DNA of 64,000 bases, taken from positions 62,001 through 126,000 of the forward strand of contig NZ_VBSN01000038.1 in assembly GCF_006149045.1 (NCBI RefSeq), read 5' to 3'. The DNA is from Dyadobacter flavalbus (GTDB lineage Bacteria > Bacteroidota > Bacteroidia > Cytophagales > Spirosomataceae). Numbering within the stretch: the stretch's first letter is position 1; the number at the start of each line of letters is the position of its first letter. A program made the position numbers and the translations under genes. Shown piece after piece: positions 16,135 through 24,458 of the stretch. The notes under the pieces were generated by a model, which saw only the letters and a list, made by a program, of their open reading frames with translations, was not told the DNA's origin and ran no database searches.

Positions 16135-17149
16135 TTTCAGCATATTGGATATAATTTCTAAAACAAAACCGGCGCTGGCCTTTGCCGGCGTAGGCTGGAT
16201 TGGCCGCAACAGAATGCAGGCAGCCATTGAAAGCGGGACTGCAAACGTAGACATGCTGTCCGATCCTTCTGCTGATTGTATTTCGGAAGCACTGAAAATG
16301 GCACCGGGTGCCAGAACAGCCCTGTCGTTTGAAGAAGTGGTTGCCGATCCAAAAATAGATGCAGTCGTTATTGCCACGCCAAGCGCGCTGCACATGCAGC
16401 AGGCGGTTCTGGCATTTGAAAACAACAAAGCCGTTTTTTGCCAGAAACCGCTGGGTAGAAATGCGGCAGAAGTCGCAGCTGTCATCGAGGCTGCAAAAAA
16501 AGCAAACAAACTTCTTGGAGCTGATTTCTCGTACCGGTATACAACGGCATTTCAGAAAATACTTCCTTTGGTACAATCCGGTGAGCTGGGAAAAATATTT
16601 GCTGTTGACCTTAAATTCCATAATGCATACGGTCCGGACAAGCCGTGGTTTTATGACATGAAGCAGTCAGGCGGCGGATGTGTGCTGGATCTTGGCATTC
16701 ACCTGATCGATCTGATGCTTTATGCGCTGGATTTTCCGGAGGTTACGCAGGTGAACAGCAGCTTGTACAGCAAAGGTGTTTCGGTAAAAGGAAAGAATGA
16801 AGTGGAAGATTTTGCCAGCGTTTCAATGGAACTTGCCAATGATATTAATGCGCAGCTTGCATGCAGCTGGAATCTTCAGGCCGGACAGGAAGCCGTAATC
16901 GAAGTTTCATTTTATGGTACGAATGGCGGTGTAAGTATGAAAAACCTGAATGGCTCGTTCTATGATTTTGCCGCTTATCGTTTCTGGGGCACAAAGTCGG
17001 AAACGCTTGCAGGTCCGCCGGACGCCTGGGGCGGAAGGGCATTGGTAAACTGGATTGATCAATTATCGGTCCGTTCCGAATTCGAAGCTTCTGCTGAACA
17101 ATATCTGCCTTCTGCCGCTGTACTGGACAAAATATATGGGCGCAGCTGA
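16121..17149 (+). CDS. Gfo/Idh/MocA family oxidoreductase
   Basis: Up to 342 residues. There is no ATG at the expected N-terminus. TTG at 16121 overlaps the end of the dehydrogenase gene by 14 bp, and TTG at 16145 lies 10 bp after that stop; either would keep the whole Rossmann fold (FAGVGWIGRNRM). The family EKP motif reads CQKPLGRN, keeping the catalytic lysine but with Gln for Glu. The substrate domain carries GGGCVLDLGIHLIDLM. Members oxidise or reduce sugars and cyclitols with bound NAD(P). It probably works on the same sugar intermediate as the flanking enzymes. Confidence 0.9.
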   Translation: MYKYNFSILDIISKTKPALAFAGVGWIGRNRMQAAIESGTANVDMLSDPSADCISEALKMAPGARTALSFEEVVADPKIDAVVIATPSALHMQQAVLAFENNKAVFCQKPLGRNAAEVAAVIEAAKKANKLLGADFSYRYTTAFQKILPLVQSGELGKIFAVDLKFHNAYGPDKPWFYDMKQSGGGCVLDLGIHLIDLMLYALDFPEVTQVNSSLYSKGVSVKGKNEVEDFASVSMELANDINAQLACSWNLQAGQEAVIEVSFYGTNGGVSMKNLNGSFYDFAAYRFWGTKSETLAGPPDAWGGRALVNWIDQLSVRSEFEASAEQYLPSAAVLDKIYGRS

Positions 17150-18269
17150 CCATGCTTCTCCGCTGAAAGTCCTGATGACCGCCGACACGGTCGGCGGGGT
17201 ATGGACGTACACTATGGATCTTTGCAAGGCATTATCCGGGTACAACATCCATTTTCATCTGGTGACGCTAGGCGCCAGGATGCAGGAGTGGCAGCAAAAG
17301 GAAGTCGGCGAACTGAATAACATAACCGTTTACGAAACGGATTTCCAGCTGGAATGGATGGAAGATCCGTGGGAAGATATCTCCAATTCAGAAGCGTATC
17401 TCCTGGCGCTGCAGGAAGCAGTTCAGGCGGATATCATTCATCTGAACGGCTATGTGTACGGTTCGCTGAACTGGGAAGCGCCTGTTCTGATCGTTGCACA
17501 CAGTGACGTATATTCATGGTGGAGAGCTGTAAAAAAGCAGGACCCGCCGGCTGAATGCCATACATATTTTACCAAAGTCAGGAACGGACTGCTGCATGCG
17601 AACCATATTGTTGCACCGTCGCAGGCCATGATGTCCGAAATAAATGACATATACGGATTACAGCAAAGTCATTCGGTCATTTACAATGCAAGAAACGCTG
17701 CGCATTTGTATTCCGCTGAAAAAGATGAAACGGTGATGTGCATGGGCAGAATCTGGGATGAAGCGAAGAATGTACAGTTGCTCATGCAGGCGTCTTCCAA
17801 TCTGAATCATCCGGTTAAAATAGCCGGCGATAACCAATTTCAGCACAATATGCTGGATTTTTCCAAAAGTAAAGTACGTAATCTCGGCAAGCTGAGTTCG
17901 GTGCATATTGCAAAAGAACTTTCCACAGCTAGTGTTTACGCGCTTCCTGCCAAATACGAGCCGTTCGGACTTTCTGTTCTGGAAGCTGCGTTGTCAGGAT
18001 GTGCGCTGGTGCTGGGAGATATTCCTTCACTCAGGGAAATCTGGCAGGATAATGCTGTTTTTGTTAATACAGATGATGCGGAAGAACTCGCCCGGGCAAT
18101 CAATCACCTGATGAACGATCCGAATGAGCTTGAAACCATGGCCTTGAAAGCGCAAAACCATGCCAAGCAGTACAGCACGCAGCGTATGGCCTCACAGTAT
18201 ATGGATTTATACCGCCAGTTAATACAGGAATACAATCAACCGGTACCGGAAAAAAATACATTAAAATGA
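17136..18269 (+). CDS. Glycosyltransferase family 4-type (GT-B)
   Basis: I use the ATG at 17136 (MGAADHASPLK), which overlaps the previous gene by 14 bp; the frame is open from 17055 but that would overlap by 95 bp. 377 residues. The N-terminal lobe has VLMTADTVGGVWTYTMDLC, like the glycogen-synthase-type opening. The C-terminal lobe has EPFGLSVLEAALSGCALVLGD, the GT4 E-x7-E donor motif. Cytosolic. It begins a run of four glycosyltransferases, each start overlapping the previous stop. Retaining mechanism is expected of the family; donor unknown. Confidence 0.92.
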   Translation: MGAADHASPLKVLMTADTVGGVWTYTMDLCKALSGYNIHFHLVTLGARMQEWQQKEVGELNNITVYETDFQLEWMEDPWEDISNSEAYLLALQEAVQADIIHLNGYVYGSLNWEAPVLIVAHSDVYSWWRAVKKQDPPAECHTYFTKVRNGLLHANHIVAPSQAMMSEINDIYGLQQSHSVIYNARNAAHLYSAEKDETVMCMGRIWDEAKNVQLLMQASSNLNHPVKIAGDNQFQHNMLDFSKSKVRNLGKLSSVHIAKELSTASVYALPAKYEPFGLSVLEAALSGCALVLGDIPSLREIWQDNAVFVNTDDAEELARAINHLMNDPNELETMALKAQNHAKQYSTQRMASQYMDLYRQLIQEYNQPVPEKNTLK

Positions 18270-19381
18270 ATATAGTCCTTTTTTATCATTCCCTGCTGTC
18301 GGACTGGAACCACGGAAATGCCCATTTTTTAAGAGGTGTTGCCACGGAACTTATCAAAAGAGGCAACAGCGTAAAAATATACGAACCGAAAGATGCTTGG
18401 AGTCTGCAGAATCTGATGGCAGATTACGGACAGGAAGCGGTAAATGAACTTTACAAATATTATCCGCTATTAAGTAGCATTCAATACGATCCGGCAGCGC
18501 TTGATCTGGATGAGGTTCTGAAAGATGCAGACCTTGTCCTTGTGCATGAATGGAACGATCATGCGCTGGTAAAATCCATCGGGGAAAAGAAAAAGAAATA
18601 TGCATTCAAATTGCTATTCCACGATACGCATCACCGCGCTGTAACTGAAAAAGAAAGCATGGGCGCTTACGATATCAGTCAGTATGACGGTGTGCTGGCG
18701 TTCGGCGGCGTAATCCGGGATATTTATCTGAAGGAAAAATGGACGAGCAGAGCCTGGACTTGGCACGAAGCGGCGGATACCAATATATTTCATCCGGTTG
18801 CAAATTCAGGATACGAAGGTGATTTTGTCTGGGTAGGAAACTGGGGCGATGAGGAAAGGACCAAAGAACTTTTTGAATTCATCATTGAGCCGGTCAAAGA
18901 ACTCGGACTGAAAGCAAAAATTTACGGCGTTCGCTATCCCGATCATGCCAGGGAAGCACTTGCAGATGCAGGCATCGAGTATGCCGGATGGCTGCCGAAT
19001 TTCAAGGCACCCGAAGTTTTTGCTAAATACCGCTTTACGGCACACGTGCCGCGGGGACCTTATGTAAAATCACTGCCCGGAATCCCGACCATACGGCCGT
19101 TTGAAGCCATGGCTTGCGGCATTCCGCTGATTTCAGCGCCCTGGAACGATACGGAAAACCTGTTTACGCCGGGCGAGGATTTCGTATTTGCCAAAAACAA
19201 GGAAGAAATGAAATACTGGATTGACAAGGTGCTGACGAACGACCATTTTGTAAAAGAAATGACGGAGCATGCACTGGAAACGATTCTTGCTAAACATACA
19301 TGCGCACACCGAACCGACGAACTGTACGGAATCTGTGAAGAATTAGGCGTAAACAACATTAACCAAAACACTTTATCATGA
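18266..19381 (+). CDS. CgeB-like glycosyltransferase, first of three tandem paralogues
   Basis: 371 residues, starting in an ATGA overlap with the preceding gene. The N-terminus MNIVLFYHSLLSDWNHGNAH and following LRGVATELIKRG match the family's opening. A C-terminal GT1-like half (PF13524-type) carries RPFEAMACGIPLISAPWND and ends in a helical R/H-rich tail. CgeB-like proteins glycosylate surface layers in Bacillus spores and occur in many sugar cassettes. Here the donor-site Asp-Tyr-Trp-Glu pattern of the two later paralogues is replaced by APWND, so donor choice may differ. Confidence 0.88.
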   Translation: MNIVLFYHSLLSDWNHGNAHFLRGVATELIKRGNSVKIYEPKDAWSLQNLMADYGQEAVNELYKYYPLLSSIQYDPAALDLDEVLKDADLVLVHEWNDHALVKSIGEKKKKYAFKLLFHDTHHRAVTEKESMGAYDISQYDGVLAFGGVIRDIYLKEKWTSRAWTWHEAADTNIFHPVANSGYEGDFVWVGNWGDEERTKELFEFIIEPVKELGLKAKIYGVRYPDHAREALADAGIEYAGWLPNFKAPEVFAKYRFTAHVPRGPYVKSLPGIPTIRPFEAMACGIPLISAPWNDTENLFTPGEDFVFAKNKEEMKYWIDKVLTNDHFVKEMTEHALETILAKHTCAHRTDELYGICEELGVNNINQNTLS

Positions 19382-20466
19382 AGTTTGCATTCTTTGGATC
19401 CAGCCTGGTTTCCGCTTACTGGAACGGCGCGGCCACTTATTACCGAGGCATTATCCGGGCTATGAATGAAAGAGGACATACCATTACGTTTTATGAACCG
19501 GATGCTTATGACCGTCAGAAAAACCGCGATATGGCCGATCCGGAATGGGCGCGGATTGTTGTTTACCAGCCTTCCGAAACAGATGTTTTCAGGGTGCTCC
19601 ATGATGCGATGGATGCTGATGTGATTATCAAGACAAGCGGGGTCGGTGTATTCGATGAGTTGCTGGAAATGGAAGTTGTTAAATTGAAAGATGCAGGCAA
19701 ATTTGTTATTTTCTGGGATGTGGATGCGCCTGCAACGCTGGACAGGGTGCATACGAACGATGGAGATTATTTTAAAGAACTGATCCCGAAATATGATCTG
19801 GTGCTTACTTACGGCGGCGGTGATCCGGTCATCAATGCCTATACCGCTCTTGGCGCAAAAAAATGTTACCCGATCTATAATGCACTTGACCCTTCCACGC
19901 ACCATCCGGTAGAAAAAGACAGCCGGTTTGATGCCGACCTTGTTTTTCTCGGAAACCGGTTGCCGGACCGTGAGAAAAGGGTTGAGGATTTTTTCCTGAA
20001 AGTAGCCGCAGACATGCCGGATCAAAGATTCATTCTGGGCGGAAACGGATGGCATGACAAACCCATGACCGGGAATATCAACTACATCGGGCACGTATTT
20101 ACAAAAGATCATAATGCGCTGAACTGCTCTCCGAAAGCCGTCCTGAACATCAGCCGCGACAGCATGGCCAAATACGGTTTTTCGCCTGCAACCCGCGTTT
20201 TTGAAGCAGCCGGAGCCGGTGCCTGCATCATAACCGATTACTGGGAAGGCATCGAGTTCTTTTTTGAGCCGGGCAGGGAAATTCTGGTGGCAAGAAGCGG
20301 TGAGGAGGTAAAAGATCTGTTATCGGCCCTTGATCCGGAGAAAGCGCTTCATATTGGTCAGGCGGCCTTGGAAAAAGTACTGGAAAAGCATACCTATACG
20401 CACCGTGCAGCAGAACTTGATATTATCCTTCAGTCCGAATTTGTTGATACCAAAGCCGTTTTATGA
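19378..20466 (+). CDS. CgeB-like glycosyltransferase, second of three tandem paralogues
   Basis: 362 residues, ATGA overlap with both neighbours. Opening MKFAFFGSSLVSAYWNGAAT then YRGIIRAMNERGH; the C-terminal half holds RVFEAAGAGACIITDYWEGI and EPGREILVARSGEEV. The motif TYGGGDPVINAY lies at the interdomain part. Same architecture as the genes on each side, pointing to duplication and divergence within the operon. Predicted to add one sugar in a sequential oligosaccharide assembly. Confidence 0.88.
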   Translation: MKFAFFGSSLVSAYWNGAATYYRGIIRAMNERGHTITFYEPDAYDRQKNRDMADPEWARIVVYQPSETDVFRVLHDAMDADVIIKTSGVGVFDELLEMEVVKLKDAGKFVIFWDVDAPATLDRVHTNDGDYFKELIPKYDLVLTYGGGDPVINAYTALGAKKCYPIYNALDPSTHHPVEKDSRFDADLVFLGNRLPDREKRVEDFFLKVAADMPDQRFILGGNGWHDKPMTGNINYIGHVFTKDHNALNCSPKAVLNISRDSMAKYGFSPATRVFEAAGAGACIITDYWEGIEFFFEPGREILVARSGEEVKDLLSALDPEKALHIGQAALEKVLEKHTYTHRAAELDIILQSEFVDTKAVL

Positions 20467-21557
20467 AAAATAACCTGAATATCGTTTTTCTTGGATTGTC
20501 CATTACTTCATCGTGGGGAAACGGACATGCCACGACTTTTCGGGGTCTGATCCGGGAACTGCACAAGAACGGGCATAATGTTACTTTTCTGGAAAGAGAC
20601 GTCCCGTGGTATGCATCGAACCGCGACCTGAAAGATTTCTCTTACTGCAATACTATTCTTTACAGCGACCAGGATGAACTTCGGGAACAACATTCGGAAA
20701 TGATCCGGACGGCAGATCTGGTTATTGTCGGGTCTTATGTTCCGGAAGGTGTTGCGGTCGGCCATTTCGTAGTGGAAACGGCGGAGGGAATTACGGCATT
20801 TTATGATATTGATACGCCGGTTACACTGGCGAAAATAGAAAAAAATGATTTTGAATACCTGCATCCGGACCTGATCCCGATGTACCATATTTATCTGAGC
20901 TTTACAGGCGGACCAACCTTGAAACGGCTTGAAGAACAGTACGGATCACCGATGGCCAGGCCGTTTTACTGCTCCTTTGACCCTGAACTTTACTTTCCTG
21001 AAGAACAGGAAAAACAATGGGATCTGGGTTATCTGGGAACTTACAGTACAGACCGGCAGCCGCCATTGACAAAACTGATGCTTCATGCAGCAGAACGTTT
21101 TCAAAAAGGCCGGTTTGTGGTAGCCGGGCCGCAGTATCCGGCAGATATTGAATGGCCTTCCAATGTGGAAAGAATTGAGCATTTGCCTCCCTCGGAACAC
21201 CGCAAGTTCTATAACAGCCAGCGTTTTACGATGAACATAACGCGTGACGATATGATCAGGGCCGGTTATTCGCCAAGTGTCCGCCTTTTTGAAGCAGCAG
21301 CCTGCAACACACCGATCATCAGCGATTACTGGGAAGGCATTGAAAGTATATTTGAACCCGGTAAAGAAATCCTGATTTCAAAATCCGGAGAAGAAACAGT
21401 GGGTTATCTGACAGAAATCAGCGAAGAGAAAAGACAGCAGATTGCGGCCAGTGCCCGGGAAAAAGTACTTGCGTTTCATACGGCGGCTCACCGCGCCAAA
21501 GAACTGGAAACCTATTATTCCGAAGCAACAGCGTTCAGCCGAATGATACAGGAATGA
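20463..21557 (+). CDS. CgeB-like glycosyltransferase, third of three tandem paralogues
   Basis: 364 residues, ATGA overlap with the previous gene; last gene of the operon. Opening NIVFLGLSITSSWGNGHAT then FRGLIRELHKNGH; C-terminal RLFEAAACNTPIISDYWEGI and EPGKEILISKSGEET. It is closer to the second paralogue than to the first in the donor half. A 127-bp gap follows before the unrelated molybdoenzyme gene, so this marks the right edge of the cassette. Confidence 0.88.
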   Translation: MKNNLNIVFLGLSITSSWGNGHATTFRGLIRELHKNGHNVTFLERDVPWYASNRDLKDFSYCNTILYSDQDELREQHSEMIRTADLVIVGSYVPEGVAVGHFVVETAEGITAFYDIDTPVTLAKIEKNDFEYLHPDLIPMYHIYLSFTGGPTLKRLEEQYGSPMARPFYCSFDPELYFPEEQEKQWDLGYLGTYSTDRQPPLTKLMLHAAERFQKGRFVVAGPQYPADIEWPSNVERIEHLPPSEHRKFYNSQRFTMNITRDDMIRAGYSPSVRLFEAAACNTPIISDYWEGIESIFEPGKEILISKSGEETVGYLTEISEEKRQQIAASAREKVLAFHTAAHRAKELETYYSEATAFSRMIQE

Positions 21558-21684
21558 ACAGCTGCTGTTCCTGAAAGAAAGGGGAAGTATGATAACTGAT
21601 GTGACGGCAAATTGCCGGATTGGTATAATTGTTATAAGTTAAGAACTTGAAGCATAACCTGTCAGAATCATACTTTCCTTTTTT

Positions 21685-23901
21685 ATGGACAAGAACAAGC
21701 TGCATTACGATCCCGATAAGACAGTAAGCCGGATAGAAGGAAAGGCAAAGGTAACCGGCACGGCACGCTATGCCGCAGAATACAAACCGGAAGGTACGCT
21801 GTATGGCGTCCTTGTAACCAGCACCATCAGCAAAGGCAGTATCAAAGACATTGACTCTAAAAAAGCAGAATCTTCGCCGGGCGTAGTCACCGTTCTTACG
21901 CATTTGAACCGTCCGGACGTACCCGGCTGGAATAAAGAACAAAAAGCGCAATCCCGGGTGGAAGGACAGGAATTCCGGGTATTTTTTGACAACCGGATTT
22001 ATTACAATCATCAGCCGGTAGCGCTTGTCATTGCCGACACGCTGGAAAGGGCCGGTTTTGCTGCCGGCCTTGTTAATGTCACTTATCATAAAGAACCGCA
22101 TCAAACCGATTTTACAGCAAACCGGGATAAAGCCTACAAGCCAAAGCGAACGGAAGATTACAGCCGTGGAAGCGATCTGGCTTTTCAATCCGCAGCCGTT
22201 CAAATAAAGGCAGAGTACACCACGCCGCTGCAGGTTCATAATCCGATGGAAATGCATGCGGCAACGGTGGAATGGAAAGCTTCCGGCAAATTGACTGATT
22301 ACAATAAAACGCAGGCCGTGAAAATGGCCAGAAAGGAAATCGCAACCGCTTTTGATATTCAGGAAGATGCTATTGAAGTACATGCTCCGTTCGTAGGCGG
22401 CGCATTCGGTTCATCTTCTAGGGTATGGCCGCAGGAAATGGCTGCACTGCTTGGCGCCAGAAAAGTCGGCCGGCCTGTGAAGGTCATGGCAAAGCGCGAC
22501 CAGGTTTTCAACATGGTGGGTTACCGTCCTGCTTCAGTACAGCAATTCAGCATTGGAGCCGAAAAGAATGGAACGCTGACTGCCATCAGGCATGAGGTTA
22601 TTGGAAGCACGTCTGCTTATGAAGAATTTACCGAGCGAATTACGGATCCGACACGATCTTTGTACGCATGCCCCAATCTGCATACGACTTACAAATTGCT
22701 GGCGCTGGACATGTCCACACCTTGCTGGACACGTGGCCCCGGTGAAACAAGCGGTTCTTTTGCGCTGGAATGTGCAATGGATGAATTATCCTATGCATTG
22801 AAAATGGACCCGGTTGAACTGCGTCTTAAAAACTTTGCCGAGAAAGATCCGGAATCCGGCCTTGACTGGTCAAGCAATTATTTAAAGGCGTGTTTACAGA
22901 AAGCAGGTGAAAGTTTTGGCTGGGGTAAACGGAATCCTGTTCCCGGTTCCATGACGTCCGACGGCTGGCAACTGGGTATGGGAATGAGCAGCGGCATCTA
23001 CAAATCGGACCGTTCACCGGCAACAGCCAGCGCTACCTTGCGTCCGGACGGCAGTCTGGTCGTACAAAGTTCCGTTGCGGATGTTGGCCCCGGCTCGGCC
23101 ACTGTCATGACACAGATCGCAGCCGATGCCTTCGGCACCCGTATTTCAAAAGTGGAATTTCAATGGGGAAATTCGATGTTCCCCACAGCTCCCGGCCAGT
23201 TTGGATCGCACACCACGGCTTCCGTCGGTTCGGCAGTTCATGATGCGGTGAAAGCCTTGCAGAAAAGACTGAAAGAACTGGCGGCAAACACCGAAAACGC
23301 TCCGCTATACGGCAGGAACACGGACGATCTTGTGGTGGAAAATGGCATGGTTACTGATAAGGAAAAGCAAGGGAAATGGTCTTTTTCTGAACTTTTGAGC
23401 CAGAACAAACTTTCCGAACTGAAAGTAACCACAGAATCCAGAAGCGGAAATGAAAAGGAGCAGTTTTCCGGAAAATCATTTTGTGCCCATTTTGTTGAAG
23501 TTCTTGTTCATCCGCTCACCGGCACAGTAAAGGTCAGCCGAGTCGTTACGGCGATTGATGCCGGCAGGATTATCAATCATAAAACCGCAACCAGCCAGGT
23601 CTATGGTTCCGTGATTTGGGGCATAGGTGTGTCTTTGCTGGAAGAAGGCATTGTCGATCATCGTTTTGGCCGTTATGTTAACAATGACCTGGCCAGTTAT
23701 CATTTGCCGGTGAATGCCGATGTTCCTTCCATAGAAGTCATTTTTATAGATAAGCCCGATCCGGTCATTAATCCGATGGGTACAAAAGGACTCGGAGAAA
23801 TCGGGATTGTCGGATTTTCAGCTGCTGTTGCCAATGCCGTTTATCATGCAACCGGAAAGCGCGTACGTTCCCTGCCGATTACTGCGGATAAATTGATTTA
23901 A
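21685..23901 (+). CDS. Xanthine dehydrogenase/aldehyde oxidase family molybdopterin-binding subunit
   Basis: 738 residues, without signal peptide. N-terminal a/b hammerhead (about 15-130), then MoCo-binding domains with FVGGAFGSS, TRGPGETSG and the late MGTKGLGEIG, whose glutamate (E705) matches the catalytic base of the family. Such subunits hydroxylate aldehydes or N-heterocycles and normally work with a 2Fe-2S subunit and an FAD subunit encoded next door (YagTSR-like). Neither is visible in the flanking 127 bp or downstream, so this copy either borrows partners or acts with a distant operon. Most like the YagR type of aldehyde dehydrogenase. Confidence 0.92.
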   Translation: MDKNKLHYDPDKTVSRIEGKAKVTGTARYAAEYKPEGTLYGVLVTSTISKGSIKDIDSKKAESSPGVVTVLTHLNRPDVPGWNKEQKAQSRVEGQEFRVFFDNRIYYNHQPVALVIADTLERAGFAAGLVNVTYHKEPHQTDFTANRDKAYKPKRTEDYSRGSDLAFQSAAVQIKAEYTTPLQVHNPMEMHAATVEWKASGKLTDYNKTQAVKMARKEIATAFDIQEDAIEVHAPFVGGAFGSSSRVWPQEMAALLGARKVGRPVKVMAKRDQVFNMVGYRPASVQQFSIGAEKNGTLTAIRHEVIGSTSAYEEFTERITDPTRSLYACPNLHTTYKLLALDMSTPCWTRGPGETSGSFALECAMDELSYALKMDPVELRLKNFAEKDPESGLDWSSNYLKACLQKAGESFGWGKRNPVPGSMTSDGWQLGMGMSSGIYKSDRSPATASATLRPDGSLVVQSSVADVGPGSATVMTQIAADAFGTRISKVEFQWGNSMFPTAPGQFGSHTTASVGSAVHDAVKALQKRLKELAANTENAPLYGRNTDDLVVENGMVTDKEKQGKWSFSELLSQNKLSELKVTTESRSGNEKEQFSGKSFCAHFVEVLVHPLTGTVKVSRVVTAIDAGRIINHKTATSQVYGSVIWGIGVSLLEEGIVDHRFGRYVNNDLASYHLPVNADVPSIEVIFIDKPDPVINPMGTKGLGEIGIVGFSAAVANAVYHATGKRVRSLPITADKLI

Positions 23902-24104
23902 CGGTTAAATCCGGTTCTGCAATCCAGTAGCCGAATACAAACCATGTAGCTGCCAGATGCATCAGATCAACGTCATATGCATCATTAAAAAGAAATAAAA
24001 AACAACAACCTCAATTTGCAGGCACAGTTATTGATAGGGCTCGCCCCGAATTGTTGCAAGCAATTGCTTTAATTCATTGTATTACTGTTATTATGAGGTT
24101 AATC

Positions 24105-24137
24105 AAAAATGGAAGCACTTTTAGAGCTTCCATTTTT
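24105..24137. terminator. Perfect 12-bp hairpin with A and T tracts
   Basis: AAAAATGGAAGC (24105-24116) pairs perfectly with GCTTCCATTTTT (24126-24137) over a 9-base loop, followed by more T-rich sequence. It looks like a bidirectional intrinsic terminator, probably ending the molybdoenzyme transcript although it lies about 200 bp past the stop. Confidence 0.75.
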
Positions 24138-24383
24138 ATTTTGTGCCGGTGTATATTTTTCCCGAATTGTGGCAACCTTGCATTCTTGCGGCTTCACATC
24201 CCGTTCTTGAAGAGATCAGAACAGCGTTTATTTCACATCTGGACCGAAATAGTTAGGGCAAAAAACTTATTTTTCATTGACTGTATTTCTTACTTCCAGG
24301 TTGCATTCGTGTAATCAAGTTTGCAAGTATTTCTTCACAAGTATTTAATCTTTTTTGCATTTAATAGAACAATTAATAGTAGG

Positions 24384-24451
24384 GGTGAGAAAGATGATGC
24401 TCCGTCTTGGGATATTAATAACAATTTATATTCCATCATTATATTCTCACC
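24384..24451 (+). promoter_or_regulatory. Leader stem-loop ending next to the SusC start codon
   Basis: GGTGAGAA (24384-24391) pairs with TTCTCACC (24444-24451), and GATGATG (24393-24399) continues with CATCAT (24434-24439), giving a 14-bp broken stem around a loop of about 34 bases. The ATG is at 24459, 7 bases beyond. Such a structure could mask the translation start. No known riboswitch class is recognised. Confidence 0.4.
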
Positions 24452-24458
24452 TTAATCT

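Larger units (their letters stand above)
23902..24458. other. Intergenic leader of the first SusC/SusD operon
   Basis: About 560 bases. It holds an intrinsic-terminator-like hairpin at 24105-24137 and a long inverted repeat at 24384-24451 next to the SusC start. The remaining sequence is AT-rich and I see no gene in it. Confidence 0.5.

Noticed and set aside
19060..20112. 350-codon minus-strand frame
   Set aside because: Antisense to two overlapping glycosyltransferase genes.
21556..21570. Terminator after the third CgeB-like gene
   Set aside because: A GAACAG/CTGTTC hairpin overlaps the stop codon but no T run follows.
24051..24314. 87-codon plus-strand frame
   Set aside because: Crosses a strong terminator hairpin and has no coding pattern.
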